This document shows positions 48,828 to 56,885 of a stretch of DNA of 64,000 bases, piece by piece; position 1 is the stretch's first letter, and the number at the start of each line of letters is the position of its first letter. The notes beneath the pieces were generated by a model, which worked only from the letters and a program-made list of their open reading frames with translations, did not search any database and was not told the DNA's origin. The position numbers were made by a program, and so were the translations under genes. The stretch comes from Bdellovibrionales bacterium (GTDB lineage Bacteria > Bdellovibrionota > Bacteriovoracia > Bacteriovoracales > Bacteriovoracaceae): NCBI GenBank assembly GCA_018646675.1, contig JABGUH010000003.1, positions 59,776-123,775 of the forward strand, written 5' to 3'.

Positions 48828-48863
48828 TTACTGCTCCAATTCCCCAAATTATGTTTCGGGGGC

Positions 48864-48891
48864 AAAAAAAAACCGATAGCTCATCCATCGG
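48864..48891 (-). terminator. Rho-independent terminator downstream of the CDF-NifX gene
   Basis: On the minus strand a stem CCGAT/ATCGG with a 9-nt spacer is followed directly by nine T residues. It lies 82 bp past the stop of the CDF-NifX gene and before cspA, in the correct orientation to end that transcript. Confidence 0.7.
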
Positions 48892-48972
48892 CACTGGGAA
48901 TCAACTTAACACCTTTTATTACTCAAGTCCACTATATAGATATTGCCTGAAATCTATGCATATTTGTCACAA

Positions 48973-50142
48973 TTACCAAGGTCGTAACCATTGGATTATA
49001 CTTTTACCTCTCCCTCTTTCGGCATTGGCACTACGGGCACGAGGCAGTCTCCCCTGCTGATAACTATCAATCACAGTCGTCAATGGTATGGTTTTCTTAA
49101 CATAGTACATATTAATGCGATTAACTGCCAATTTCTGAAAAATCTCCTGCCCAATTTTTTTTGCCAGTACCACCCCAACATTGTTTCTATCAATCGTGTG
49201 GATTAGATGAGAACTCACATCCCACTGAGAGTTACGATAGTTGTTTCTTAGCCACAGCACTCCATCTGAATCTATATCATAGATAGCAAAATATTTGGCA
49301 CGTCCCAACAGTGGATCAATGGGGCTTGAAGCCTCCATCCCTTGGGTCGGAACCAGAACAATCGTTCGTGAATGCTGGATATAAAATGCCTTTTTGCTGA
49401 CGATGGAGAGAATAATCAAGACAGCGGCCCCCCCAAAAGAGAAGACCCAACGCTTTAAGCGAATAAAAAGCTCATTATTCTTACTGATCTCATCATCTAA
49501 GATCTCATAAGCTCCCCGTAACATAAAGAATCCGATAATCATTGCCGAAAGAGTATCGGCCATCATTAATCCCATCTCTGCTAAGACGATTCCCACCAGC
49601 GCGACGGAGGCGGAGACAAAATTTGTCCAGTTCTGGACATTACAGATATTGAGATTGTAATCGGCAAAACGCCTGCGTACACAACCTGATATCATATGCA
49701 AAAAGTAGTTCACCCCCATGGTGAACACTGCCATAGCAATAGTGATCAGCCCTGGCTTCAAACGCTCCTGATCAAACAGGGTGGCGGCACTATCAAAAAT
49801 GACCCAGATACCGGCCAGGAAGATCGTCATGGAAACGATGATCGCCAGCACCATCGACTGGGTTCCCTGTGCTTTCCCTGTCCTGTCACTAAAATAGTTG
49901 ATGGTTAAAGAGATGGTATCAATTCCCGAGTGGTAGGCATCTGCCATCAATGCCTGGCTGCCACCAATATTACCGGCAATCCACTTTAAGATGGTAAGAA
50001 TTAGATTACTAACTAGAGAGATGGGGATGACACGATTACGACAGCGTCCACAGTGATTATCAGATGGAGTATCACCAATACAGAGAAACTCCTCCTTCCA
50101 CAACTTGGTCTTATCAATCCACGAATTATCTTTAATGCCCAA
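48973..50142 (-). CDS. Cation diffusion facilitator fused to a NifX-like (Nitro_FeMo-Co) domain
   Basis: About 389 residues from a TTG at 50142. AGGTGAGG lies just upstream, and the frame is open to a GTG at 50178. A Cys-rich leader (CGRC) precedes a CDF-type membrane domain with the metal-site signature SQALMADAYHSGIDTISLTI (D..H..D) and a second set at QNWTNFVSASVALVGIVLAE. There are about five or six TM helices. In place of the usual CDF C-terminal domain there is a TM helix and then a NifX/NifB-C-like domain: IVLVPTQGMEASSPIDPLLG, AKYFAIYDIDSDG, VGVVLAKKIGQEIFQKLAVN, then INMYYV. That fold binds iron-sulfur or iron-molybdenum cofactors. Iron or zinc export under Fe-S control is a reasonable guess. 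Confidence 0.78.
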   Translation of the reverse strand: MGIKDNSWIDKTKLWKEEFLCIGDTPSDNHCGRCRNRVIPISLVSNLILTILKWIAGNIGGSQALMADAYHSGIDTISLTINYFSDRTGKAQGTQSMVLAIIVSMTIFLAGIWVIFDSAATLFDQERLKPGLITIAMAVFTMGVNYFLHMISGCVRRRFADYNLNICNVQNWTNFVSASVALVGIVLAEMGLMMADTLSAMIIGFFMLRGAYEILDDEISKNNELFIRLKRWVFSFGGAAVLIILSIVSKKAFYIQHSRTIVLVPTQGMEASSPIDPLLGRAKYFAIYDIDSDGVLWLRNNYRNSQWDVSSHLIHTIDRNNVGVVLAKKIGQEIFQKLAVNRINMYYVKKTIPLTTVIDSYQQGRLPRARSANAERGRGKSIIQWLRPW

Positions 50143-50242
50143 TGTGGCCTCACCTAAATAGTACAAATGACATGGCACTTCTACCTAACAACGAAGATCT
50201 TTGTAAAGCTATCTAGTGATTTTTTTAGGGAAATGGCCCCAA

Positions 50243-50515
50243 TTAGGGCAGGATTTTGGCCAGCAATCTCCTGACCCAACTCCCCTGCTTGGCCAATACC
50301 CTTAAATAACTAATCTCACTGCCCTTAATGATCTTAACCACTCCTCTTTTGTTTAATCGGAGTAAACACTCTTTTAACTCTTCAGTCGTTAGCTGGGGAA
50401 ACTCAGAACACCCTGCGGGATCAAGATCCAATATGATTGCTTGGATGGTCATCGGCTCATAAAATGAGACCGTTTTTAGAATCATCTCTTCAAGTAGTTT
50501 GCTCTCTTCGCTCAT
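50243..50515 (-). CDS. Small winged-helix-like protein at the end of the acyl-CoA operon
   Basis: A 90-residue protein. Helix-rich N-terminus (LLEEMILKTVSFYEPMTIQA), then LTTEELKECLLRLNKRGVVK, which looks like a recognition helix, followed by a two-strand wing (VKIIKGSEISYLRVL). No signal peptide. It follows the PanE-like gene by 14 bp. It could be a small regulator of the operon or an accessory subunit. No family name can be given. Confidence 0.6.
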   Translation of the reverse strand: MSEESKLLEEMILKTVSFYEPMTIQAIILDLDPAGCSEFPQLTTEELKECLLRLNKRGVVKIIKGSEISYLRVLAKQGSWVRRLLAKILP

Positions 50516-50529
50516 CTAAAAATAGGAGT

Positions 50530-51462
50530 TTAAAGGTTAGCTTCCCTACCGAGGATTAGTGCCCGCATGGTGTTGTTGTAGGGAGTTTGGACTCCCAATA
50601 GCTCCCCATAATCACAAATTTTTCCATTCATAAAGGCGATCTCACTACACCTACCTGCATTGATATCCTCTGCCATCGAAGTACGGTGATTTCCTCCGAC
50701 AGAGAGATAGCCCATCCACTGATTAATTGAACCTTTAAATTGATATCCTAGATGCTCTCCAATCACTCTGGCCTCTTCCAACATCACACGGACCAGGCTT
50801 GAAGTAGCATCTAACTCCATCGCCTCTCCCATTGTCAGCCCGGTCAAAGTACAGATGGGACATAAAGTGGTATTTAAAACAGTCTTCTCAAAAGCAAACT
50901 GTTTGATCTTATCCACCAGTTTACACTCAATACCAGCTCCATTTAGCAGCTCGGCCACTCTCTGACCGTGTGTCGCAGTAGCAAGCTCGGAAATCCCCCC
51001 TAAATAGTTAGGTGGAGTTACCCAGTTGACCTGATAAATTCCCGGAGAATTCATCTGACCGGCGTAGTTGATTACCACTCGTAAGGTGTGATCATCTCCC
51101 GCCACTTTGGCCAACATATCTTCAGTATCAATTCCATTTTGATAGGAGACAACAACGGTTCCTGAGCGCCAGCACTTCTCCATCACTGGAATCAGTTGGT
51201 GTAAGAAGGTACTTTTAATACAGACAAAAACCAGATCCACCTCACCCAGCTCTGCGAGATCAGATGCCACTGTCACAGGGGCAGTTTGCAACTCCCCCTG
51301 CATTTTAGTCGCGGCTTCTCCTACAATCGCTAAACCTGATTTTTCCACCTGCTCCTTAATTTGGGGATTAAGGTCAACTAAGGAGACATCAAGGCCTCGG
51401 TTAATTAAATTTGCCGCAAGGATTCCCCCCATTGGGCCGGCACCGATCACTGCTATTCTCAC
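50530..51462 (-). CDS. Ketopantoate reductase-family (ApbA/PanE-like) 2-hydroxyacid dehydrogenase
   Basis: A 310-residue NAD(P)-dependent reductase. The dinucleotide motif is IAVIGAGPMGGILAANLINR. The family blocks VVVSYQNGIDTEDML, FEKTVLNTTLCPICTLTGL (catalytic Lys) and HRTSMAEDINAGRCSEIAFM are present. The GTG start shares one base with the stop of the activator gene. PanE itself serves CoA synthesis, but this superfamily also holds D-2-hydroxyacid and D-mandelate dehydrogenases. In this operon it is best explained as the enzyme interconverting a 2-oxo acid and the (R)-2-hydroxy acid. Confidence 0.88.
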   Translation of the reverse strand: MRIAVIGAGPMGGILAANLINRGLDVSLVDLNPQIKEQVEKSGLAIVGEAATKMQGELQTAPVTVASDLAELGEVDLVFVCIKSTFLHQLIPVMEKCWRSGTVVVSYQNGIDTEDMLAKVAGDDHTLRVVINYAGQMNSPGIYQVNWVTPPNYLGGISELATATHGQRVAELLNGAGIECKLVDKIKQFAFEKTVLNTTLCPICTLTGLTMGEAMELDATSSLVRVMLEEARVIGEHLGYQFKGSINQWMGYLSVGGNHRTSMAEDINAGRCSEIAFMNGKICDYGELLGVQTPYNNTMRALILGREANL

Positions 51463-52259
51463 TACTGATCCTCCTCTGACTGAGCTTGACTACCCTCATA
51501 AGCAAATATAGCTGCCCCCATGGCACAAACAAGTTGGGGTTCGGGAGGTGTCAGGACTGAAATATTGCCTCTCTTTTGAAAAATATCTTTTAGCACCGGA
51601 GCATGAGCGACAGCTCCTCCGGTTAATACGACAGGATCAGTTATGGTATCCATCTCTGAAGCCCGTTTATAGATTGATTCAAACACTCCCAACAGAATCT
51701 GATCCAACTTCTCTCCGTTGCGAATATGATGGACAATCTCAGTGGCGGCAAAGACCGTACAGAAACTTCCCACATTGATACTTCGTTCAGCATTGGCCGC
51801 TTGCTGGTTCATCTGGGCGATGGTTAGATCTAATTTATGGGCCACCTCCTCCAAAAAACTACCGGTTCCGGCGGCGCACTTACGGTTCATCTTAAATGAT
51901 AACTGGCGACCATCTGCTCCGACCTTAATCACCTTGTTATCCTGTCCACCAATATCTACGATGGTGATGGCCCGAGGAAAGAGATAGAAGCTCCCCTTGG
52001 CCAGAGCTGTAATCTCTGGTCGGGCCACATCACGAATCGAGCAGTTGTGGCGACCGACTCCTGTCGAGACTACTCGCCCAATACTAGCTCGATCTATTTT
52101 TGCCTGTGCTAGAATTTCATCCAGCGCATCTAGTGCCACTTGATCAAAGGAGATGCCTGTCTTCCTCACCTCGTGACCTACGATGGAGCGATTCTCATCC
52201 ACTACCACCACTTTGGTGTAAGATGATCCGATATCAATGCCGCAAAAATATCTACTCAC
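51462..52259 (-). CDS. ATP-dependent activator of 2-hydroxyacyl-CoA dehydratase (HgdC/BadF/BcrA family)
   Basis: A 265-residue ASKHA-fold ATPase. It begins YFCGIDIGSSYTKVVVVDEN. The [4Fe-4S] ligands between subunits are Cys128 (NRKCAAGTGSFLEEVA) and Cys167 (GSFCTVFAATEIVHHI). VDIGGQDNKVI and VVLTGGAVAHAPVLKDIF complete the nucleotide site. Such activators hydrolyse ATP to push one low-potential electron into the dehydratase. The gene overlaps the dehydratase gene by 8 bp and the dehydrogenase gene by 1 bp. Confidence 0.95.
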   Translation of the reverse strand: MSRYFCGIDIGSSYTKVVVVDENRSIVGHEVRKTGISFDQVALDALDEILAQAKIDRASIGRVVSTGVGRHNCSIRDVARPEITALAKGSFYLFPRAITIVDIGGQDNKVIKVGADGRQLSFKMNRKCAAGTGSFLEEVAHKLDLTIAQMNQQAANAERSINVGSFCTVFAATEIVHHIRNGEKLDQILLGVFESIYKRASEMDTITDPVVLTGGAVAHAPVLKDIFQKRGNISVLTPPEPQLVCAMGAAIFAYEGSQAQSEEDQ

Positions 52260-53460
52260 TCAACTGCTCCACAAATGCCTCTAGCGAAGTTGTGGTCTGC
52301 TCCTGAGAGAAGCAACGTAGATCATTTAGATCTCCATCGACCACTAGATAGGGTACTTTTGTCTCCTGCTGCAGTCGCTGGGGCAGTCCAAAACGATTAT
52401 TGGAATTGTGCGGGCAAGTTTTAGAGTCATGATAGATAACACCATCAATTTGATACTCATCTATCAATCCTGCCAATACCTTCTCTTTGACCTCCTCACT
52501 ACGGTTGATAAAGATACCGGTATAAGCACGGGCCATGGAGAGTAGAGGATCATCTAGATCAAAGTCAAATACCCAAGAGTTGCAATAGGTAGAGGCAACA
52601 ACGGCACTAGCATTTTCCTTAAATAGCTCGGAGAAGTAACGCAACTTTCCCCAGACAGGCATCCCATCCCAAAAGAGTCGAATTCGCTCTTTTTCCAGAG
52701 CTCCCTCGCCAGCAGTAATTTTCTGATCCATCTCCTGATTGAGTTGTCGATAATAGTCATTGGCTTCAGGCAGCCCCCGCAAAACGACGGCCGGCCCCAT
52801 CTGAATACAGCTATCAAAAAAAGTCGCTGGTGAAGGCCGGTTAACCATCTTGTTTAAAAATTCCCGCCACAGCTTTGAGGTGGTCGCAGAGTTACCCAGC
52901 ACCTGATGAAAACGATCATAATCAAAGGAGGTTTTATTTAACGTCTCAAGGTTCTTAATTAACTCCAGATATTGATCCTTTACATGAGCTAGTTGCAGAG
53001 TAGTCATTGGCCCCGCCTTCCAAGGGGGATGGATACCTAGAACCGGTACATTGAACTCTCGGCCATAGTAGCTAAACCACTCCTGTACCTCATGGCACTG
53101 ATTGGTCGAGTAGACTAATACATCCGGCCGGGGAGGGTGAGGAATTCCATAGGCACGAGTCAGAGGGGTCTTACCTAAAAGATGTGAGCCAATGTCAGAA
53201 GTTAGATAGGAGCAGATGTCTGGGGAGTATCCCAGAGAGGTCGCCTGAGGAATACACTCATTACTGGTGCGAGTGGCCCCCAACATCGCTCCATGATTTT
53301 CCGGGTAGTAGACCTGATAACCAAAGGCAGTTAAAATCTCCGACGGCCCGACGCTTGTACACCAAGCTACTTTCGGTTTCTCTCCCTCGGAAGGGAAGAA
53401 AGACTTAAAGTAGTCAGCCATGATGCCTTTTAACAACTTAGTCGAATTAATTTCAGACAT
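52252..53460 (-). CDS. 2-hydroxyacyl-CoA dehydratase / benzoyl-CoA reductase-type subunit (HGD-D family)
   Basis: A 402-residue protein of the HgdB/FldC/BcrB family. Readable parts include VAWCTSVGPSEILTAFGYQV, YYPENHGAMLGA, CSYLTSDIG, a Cys in YSTNQCHEVQEWF, IRLFWDGMPVWGKLRYFSEL, and late IDGVIYHDSKTCPHNSNNRF and GLPQRLQQE, then VPYLVVDGDLND. Conserved cysteines fit a [4Fe-4S] cluster. Known enzymes are heterodimers of two such subunits. Only one is encoded here, so it may be a homodimer or its partner is elsewhere. It sits between the CoA transferase and the activator with overlaps on both sides. Confidence 0.9.
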   Translation of the reverse strand: MSEINSTKLLKGIMADYFKSFFPSEGEKPKVAWCTSVGPSEILTAFGYQVYYPENHGAMLGATRTSNECIPQATSLGYSPDICSYLTSDIGSHLLGKTPLTRAYGIPHPPRPDVLVYSTNQCHEVQEWFSYYGREFNVPVLGIHPPWKAGPMTTLQLAHVKDQYLELIKNLETLNKTSFDYDRFHQVLGNSATTSKLWREFLNKMVNRPSPATFFDSCIQMGPAVVLRGLPEANDYYRQLNQEMDQKITAGEGALEKERIRLFWDGMPVWGKLRYFSELFKENASAVVASTYCNSWVFDFDLDDPLLSMARAYTGIFINRSEEVKEKVLAGLIDEYQIDGVIYHDSKTCPHNSNNRFGLPQRLQQETKVPYLVVDGDLNDLRCFSQEQTTTSLEAFVEQLSE

Positions 53461-54739
53461 TATTTTTACCTTTTCTGCCCCGCTCTCGTTGGTAGAGCAC
53501 TTTTTTATCTAACAGGCTCTCAACCATCTCCTGATCATGGCCCAAAAGTTCGCTCAGAACAGATAGATTATGCTCACCTAATAGTGGTGAGGGATTTTTA
53601 ATTTTAGTTGGTGTTTTAGAAAATTTAATTGGAATGTTAGTAACAGAGATAGCACCAGCGGTGGGATGCTCAACGGTATGAAAAATCTCACGCTCTTTAA
53701 CATGTTCAGAGTTAAAAACCTGATCAACTCTCTTCGCTTCCCCAACTGGAAGTTTGTTTGCCTCAAAGATCTCCATTACTTCGCTAGTGGTGCGTTTAAT
53801 CGTCCACTCCTCCACCATCTGGTCAATCTCTCTCCACAACCTTTTCCGATCATCCAGTTGCTGGTATTTAGGATCATCAACCAGCTCCGGCCGCCCAATA
53901 ATCGTTAGCAGTTTATTCCACATGCCGCCAGTCAACGACATATGGGCAATACTTCCATCTTTTGTTTTATAAAACCCATGAGGTGCGGCCCCAGGGTGGC
54001 GATTACCTGAGTGCAGTAAACCCATCTCAATCATCCGCTGCTCTTTGCTCTCCTTATCACTAATTCCATTCAACTCCTGCGCAAAGAAGTCACACATTAA
54101 AAAAGAGTTATCCATAATTGAGACCAAGGTATCAAACATTGCCACATCTACGAACTGCCCTTCACCACTCTTCTGGCGATGGATCAGCGCCGCGGCCATA
54201 GAGAAGGCGGAGTACATTCCAGCAGTATAGTCTGAGATACTTAAGGGGTTACGTAGTGGCCCACTACCAGGGTGACCATTGAGTGAGGCCAAGCCAGTTT
54301 CACACTGGATAATATTATCATAAGCAGGGCGGTGGGAATTTTTATTATTCTGACCATAACCTGAGACCGAGACGTAGATAATATCCTGCTTGATTTTTTT
54401 AACCTCTTGATAACTTAGGCCAAGTTTTTCCATCACTCCAGGTTTAAAATTTTGAGTGACAATATCACAGTGGGGAATCAACTCCTTAATCAGGGCGACC
54501 CCTTTGTCACTTTTCAAATTAACGCTAATGCTCTTTTTATTACGGTTATTCAGTAGAAAAAAACCACTCTCCCCTTTAAACATCGGGCCGGCGAAGCGTA
54601 GTGTGTCACCATGAACTGGTGGCTCCACTTTGATAATTTCAGCTCCCATATCTCCCAAAATGGTCGTGGCATATGAACCGGCGATTACCTGAGTAAAGTC
54701 TAAAACTCGAATTCCTGAGAAAACTTCCGGATTCATCAC
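53453..54739 (-). CDS. Class III CoA transferase (CaiB/BaiF family)
   Basis: A 428-residue enzyme. It starts VFSGIRVLDFTQVIAGSYAT, followed by LGDMGAEIIKVEPPVHGDTL. The catalytic Asp is in NPLSISDYTAGMYSAFSMAA. AAPHGFYKTKDGSIAHMSLT and SPLLGEHN match the family. FldA, HadA and CaiB of this family move CoA between acids, for example making (R)-phenyllactyl-CoA or 2-hydroxyisocaproyl-CoA. In this operon it would activate the 2-hydroxy acid for the dehydratase. It overlaps the dehydratase gene by 8 bp. Confidence 0.93.
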   Translation of the reverse strand: MMNPEVFSGIRVLDFTQVIAGSYATTILGDMGAEIIKVEPPVHGDTLRFAGPMFKGESGFFLLNNRNKKSISVNLKSDKGVALIKELIPHCDIVTQNFKPGVMEKLGLSYQEVKKIKQDIIYVSVSGYGQNNKNSHRPAYDNIIQCETGLASLNGHPGSGPLRNPLSISDYTAGMYSAFSMAAALIHRQKSGEGQFVDVAMFDTLVSIMDNSFLMCDFFAQELNGISDKESKEQRMIEMGLLHSGNRHPGAAPHGFYKTKDGSIAHMSLTGGMWNKLLTIIGRPELVDDPKYQQLDDRKRLWREIDQMVEEWTIKRTTSEVMEIFEANKLPVGEAKRVDQVFNSEHVKEREIFHTVEHPTAGAISVTNIPIKFSKTPTKIKNPSPLLGEHNLSVLSELLGHDQEMVESLLDKKVLYQRERGRKGKNNV

Positions 54740-54757
54740 GCCCTCCTTGTCCCGCTA

Positions 54758-56848
54758 TTAAATTAGAACGGTCTTTTGGTACTCACTACCAATTTTTCCC
54801 TGTTTAAAAAGTTTGGATTTCATAAAGTCTGCTGAGTGGCCAGACTGCATCTCTAGGGCCTGTTCTAAAGTGGCTTCACAACAGCTTCGAATACAGTTAA
54901 ATAGTGCCCGACGAACCTGATCGACCTGCGGACCTTCGTAGGGCAGCAACGCCACATCGGGAATGCTAGTTAACCCCTCTTGTTTCACCTCTCGCCGTGG
55001 CAGCCCATGGGCCCCATCGGTTGCCACTCTCCAAGCAGCCTGCAATGACTTTTCAGTCGTATCAGAGAAGTCAACCAAGAGCCCAATCGCATCTTGCGCC
55101 TGAATGTTATTACCAGTTAGTAGTAGCTCCAGTAGATGAGGCCACATTGTCGGGTCGGATTTTCTAAACATCCAGTGACACCCCTCCATTCCCGGTATTA
55201 CCGGCAGTGTAACTTCTGGCATCCCAAGCGCTACTCCCTTGGGAGCAATCAGATAATGACAGTGGGACATTAGCTCCAGCATACCGCCGAGACAGCGTTT
55301 ACCTGCAATATACCCCACCGAGATTTCAAACTCACTCTCCAACCTACGAGCAGTGGTAGACCAACGTAAAGAGAGGTTGAATCCTGCATCACGACTCTCC
55401 ACTGCTGGATAGAAATCAGAAGTTTCTGCCCCAACCATCTGCGAAGAGAGATGAAAATCAGAGGTAAGAATAACTCGCTCGATCCCCTCCTCCTTTAACC
55501 AGTCAATTGCCCGATTAAGCTCGCTATCCACATCATGATTATAACTTTCACGACTAATAGAGATCACACCAACACTGCTATCACACTCAGCATTGACATA
55601 GAGCTGTTGCCACTGGTGAGAGTCCATATTCTCAAAGGCTGCAGGATACCAACCCGAGTTGGCAATCTCCTCCGGAGCATGCTGATGAAAATTATTTACA
55701 ATACTTAAAACTCGATCACTGCCATAGCGGCGGATAACAGAGAGCATACCACTTCTAAACTGGGCACATAGCTCTCCCATGGCATTTAACATCGTAAGGT
55801 GGGCGCGCTTCTCAGATAACATCATCGAAGTCATTTGAAAGAGTGGGCCTAGGATTGCCCGTTCAAACTCTCGCTCTCCATGATCATCAAGGCTCCAGTC
55901 AACCAACGGTCTAAAGTGGTTAAGTGGATACCAGTTCTGCCCACTATCTTTTCTTGCACATAGGTCTGCTGATGGTCGATAGAGTTCACCGTACTCTTTA
56001 CCTAAGTGATGTAAACAGGACCAAGTTAGAAAGTTGGCCCCTTTGGCACCAATCGCATCATGGGCCCTAAAAGGGTTGGGGCCTAGTAGGCGACGAATAT
56101 ACTTATCCACTTTCCAGTAAGGCATATTTGAGCTCTCACTATAATGGGTACCAGCAGAGAGCAGTCCGCAAAAGAGCACATCTAGTACAAAAGACCAGTC
56201 ATCACTGACAGGAACAGGGACCATCCCTAACGCCCATAACATACGGGTGATATCAGAAGGTGAATCTTCCACCACCTCCCACACCTTATTAATGTGGTGA
56301 GGAAAGGCGGGATGAAACACGCCGACACCCAACTGCTTGGCAGGAAAGCCAGAAGTGACCGAACGAATCTCAATCTTCGGAAATTCACTCTTAAAAAGTT
56401 CGTAGTGTGCCTTTTTAACCTCTAATATTTCTGGGATCGCTTCCAATAGGAAGCGCGGCTTCATATCTTTAAGTGCCTTGGGAAGATTCTTTCCGTCATA
56501 GCTAAGCGAAGTTATATTTTCCATAATTTTAGCGGCCCGCTCAGTGCCAAAATTTCCTTTTAACCCTTGAAACTGTCTGCCCAAGCCATCTGGAGAGCCA
56601 GCAAAGTCCAGTGCCACAATCGGCACCCCGAGGGGTTGTAACCTAGAACCGAGCTGCATAGTCTTTCCGGCACCGACAATCCCGTTGGCCCCAGAGATCA
56701 CCAGTGGGCCACGGTTAAATGATAGGCCAAAAACCTTATCTACCATCTCACTAGCAGTGGTCGGCATCTTCCCTTTTTTAAAAATATCGATCACCTCTCC
56801 CAACCCTAAAGTTGAAAGTGTTGATTGTCTCATCTGCTTTGCTGTCAT
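54758..56848 (-). CDS. Bifunctional 3-hydroxyacyl-CoA dehydrogenase / enoyl-CoA hydratase
   Basis: A 696-residue protein with the dehydrogenase first and the hydratase second, the FadN-like order (FadB is the reverse). The nucleotide site reads VISGANGIVGAGKTMQLGSR, with GxxGxxG spacing rather than the usual GxGxxG. The dehydrogenase active-site region is LGVGVFHPAFPHHINKVWEV, then a C-terminal 3HCDH helical part. Residues about 440-640 are crotonase-like: VGVISISRESYNHD, SVGYIAGKRCLGGMLELMSH, ALGMPEVTLPVIPGMEG. It would hydrate the enoyl-CoA and oxidise the 3-hydroxyacyl-CoA. It lies 18 bp before the CoA transferase gene. Confidence 0.82.
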   Translation of the reverse strand: MTAKQMRQSTLSTLGLGEVIDIFKKGKMPTTASEMVDKVFGLSFNRGPLVISGANGIVGAGKTMQLGSRLQPLGVPIVALDFAGSPDGLGRQFQGLKGNFGTERAAKIMENITSLSYDGKNLPKALKDMKPRFLLEAIPEILEVKKAHYELFKSEFPKIEIRSVTSGFPAKQLGVGVFHPAFPHHINKVWEVVEDSPSDITRMLWALGMVPVPVSDDWSFVLDVLFCGLLSAGTHYSESSNMPYWKVDKYIRRLLGPNPFRAHDAIGAKGANFLTWSCLHHLGKEYGELYRPSADLCARKDSGQNWYPLNHFRPLVDWSLDDHGEREFERAILGPLFQMTSMMLSEKRAHLTMLNAMGELCAQFRSGMLSVIRRYGSDRVLSIVNNFHQHAPEEIANSGWYPAAFENMDSHQWQQLYVNAECDSSVGVISISRESYNHDVDSELNRAIDWLKEEGIERVILTSDFHLSSQMVGAETSDFYPAVESRDAGFNLSLRWSTTARRLESEFEISVGYIAGKRCLGGMLELMSHCHYLIAPKGVALGMPEVTLPVIPGMEGCHWMFRKSDPTMWPHLLELLLTGNNIQAQDAIGLLVDFSDTTEKSLQAAWRVATDGAHGLPRREVKQEGLTSIPDVALLPYEGPQVDQVRRALFNCIRSCCEATLEQALEMQSGHSADFMKSKLFKQGKIGSEYQKTVLI

Positions 56849-56885
56849 ACTTTCACCTTCACCCTTGCTTACTCAGATCATTCAC

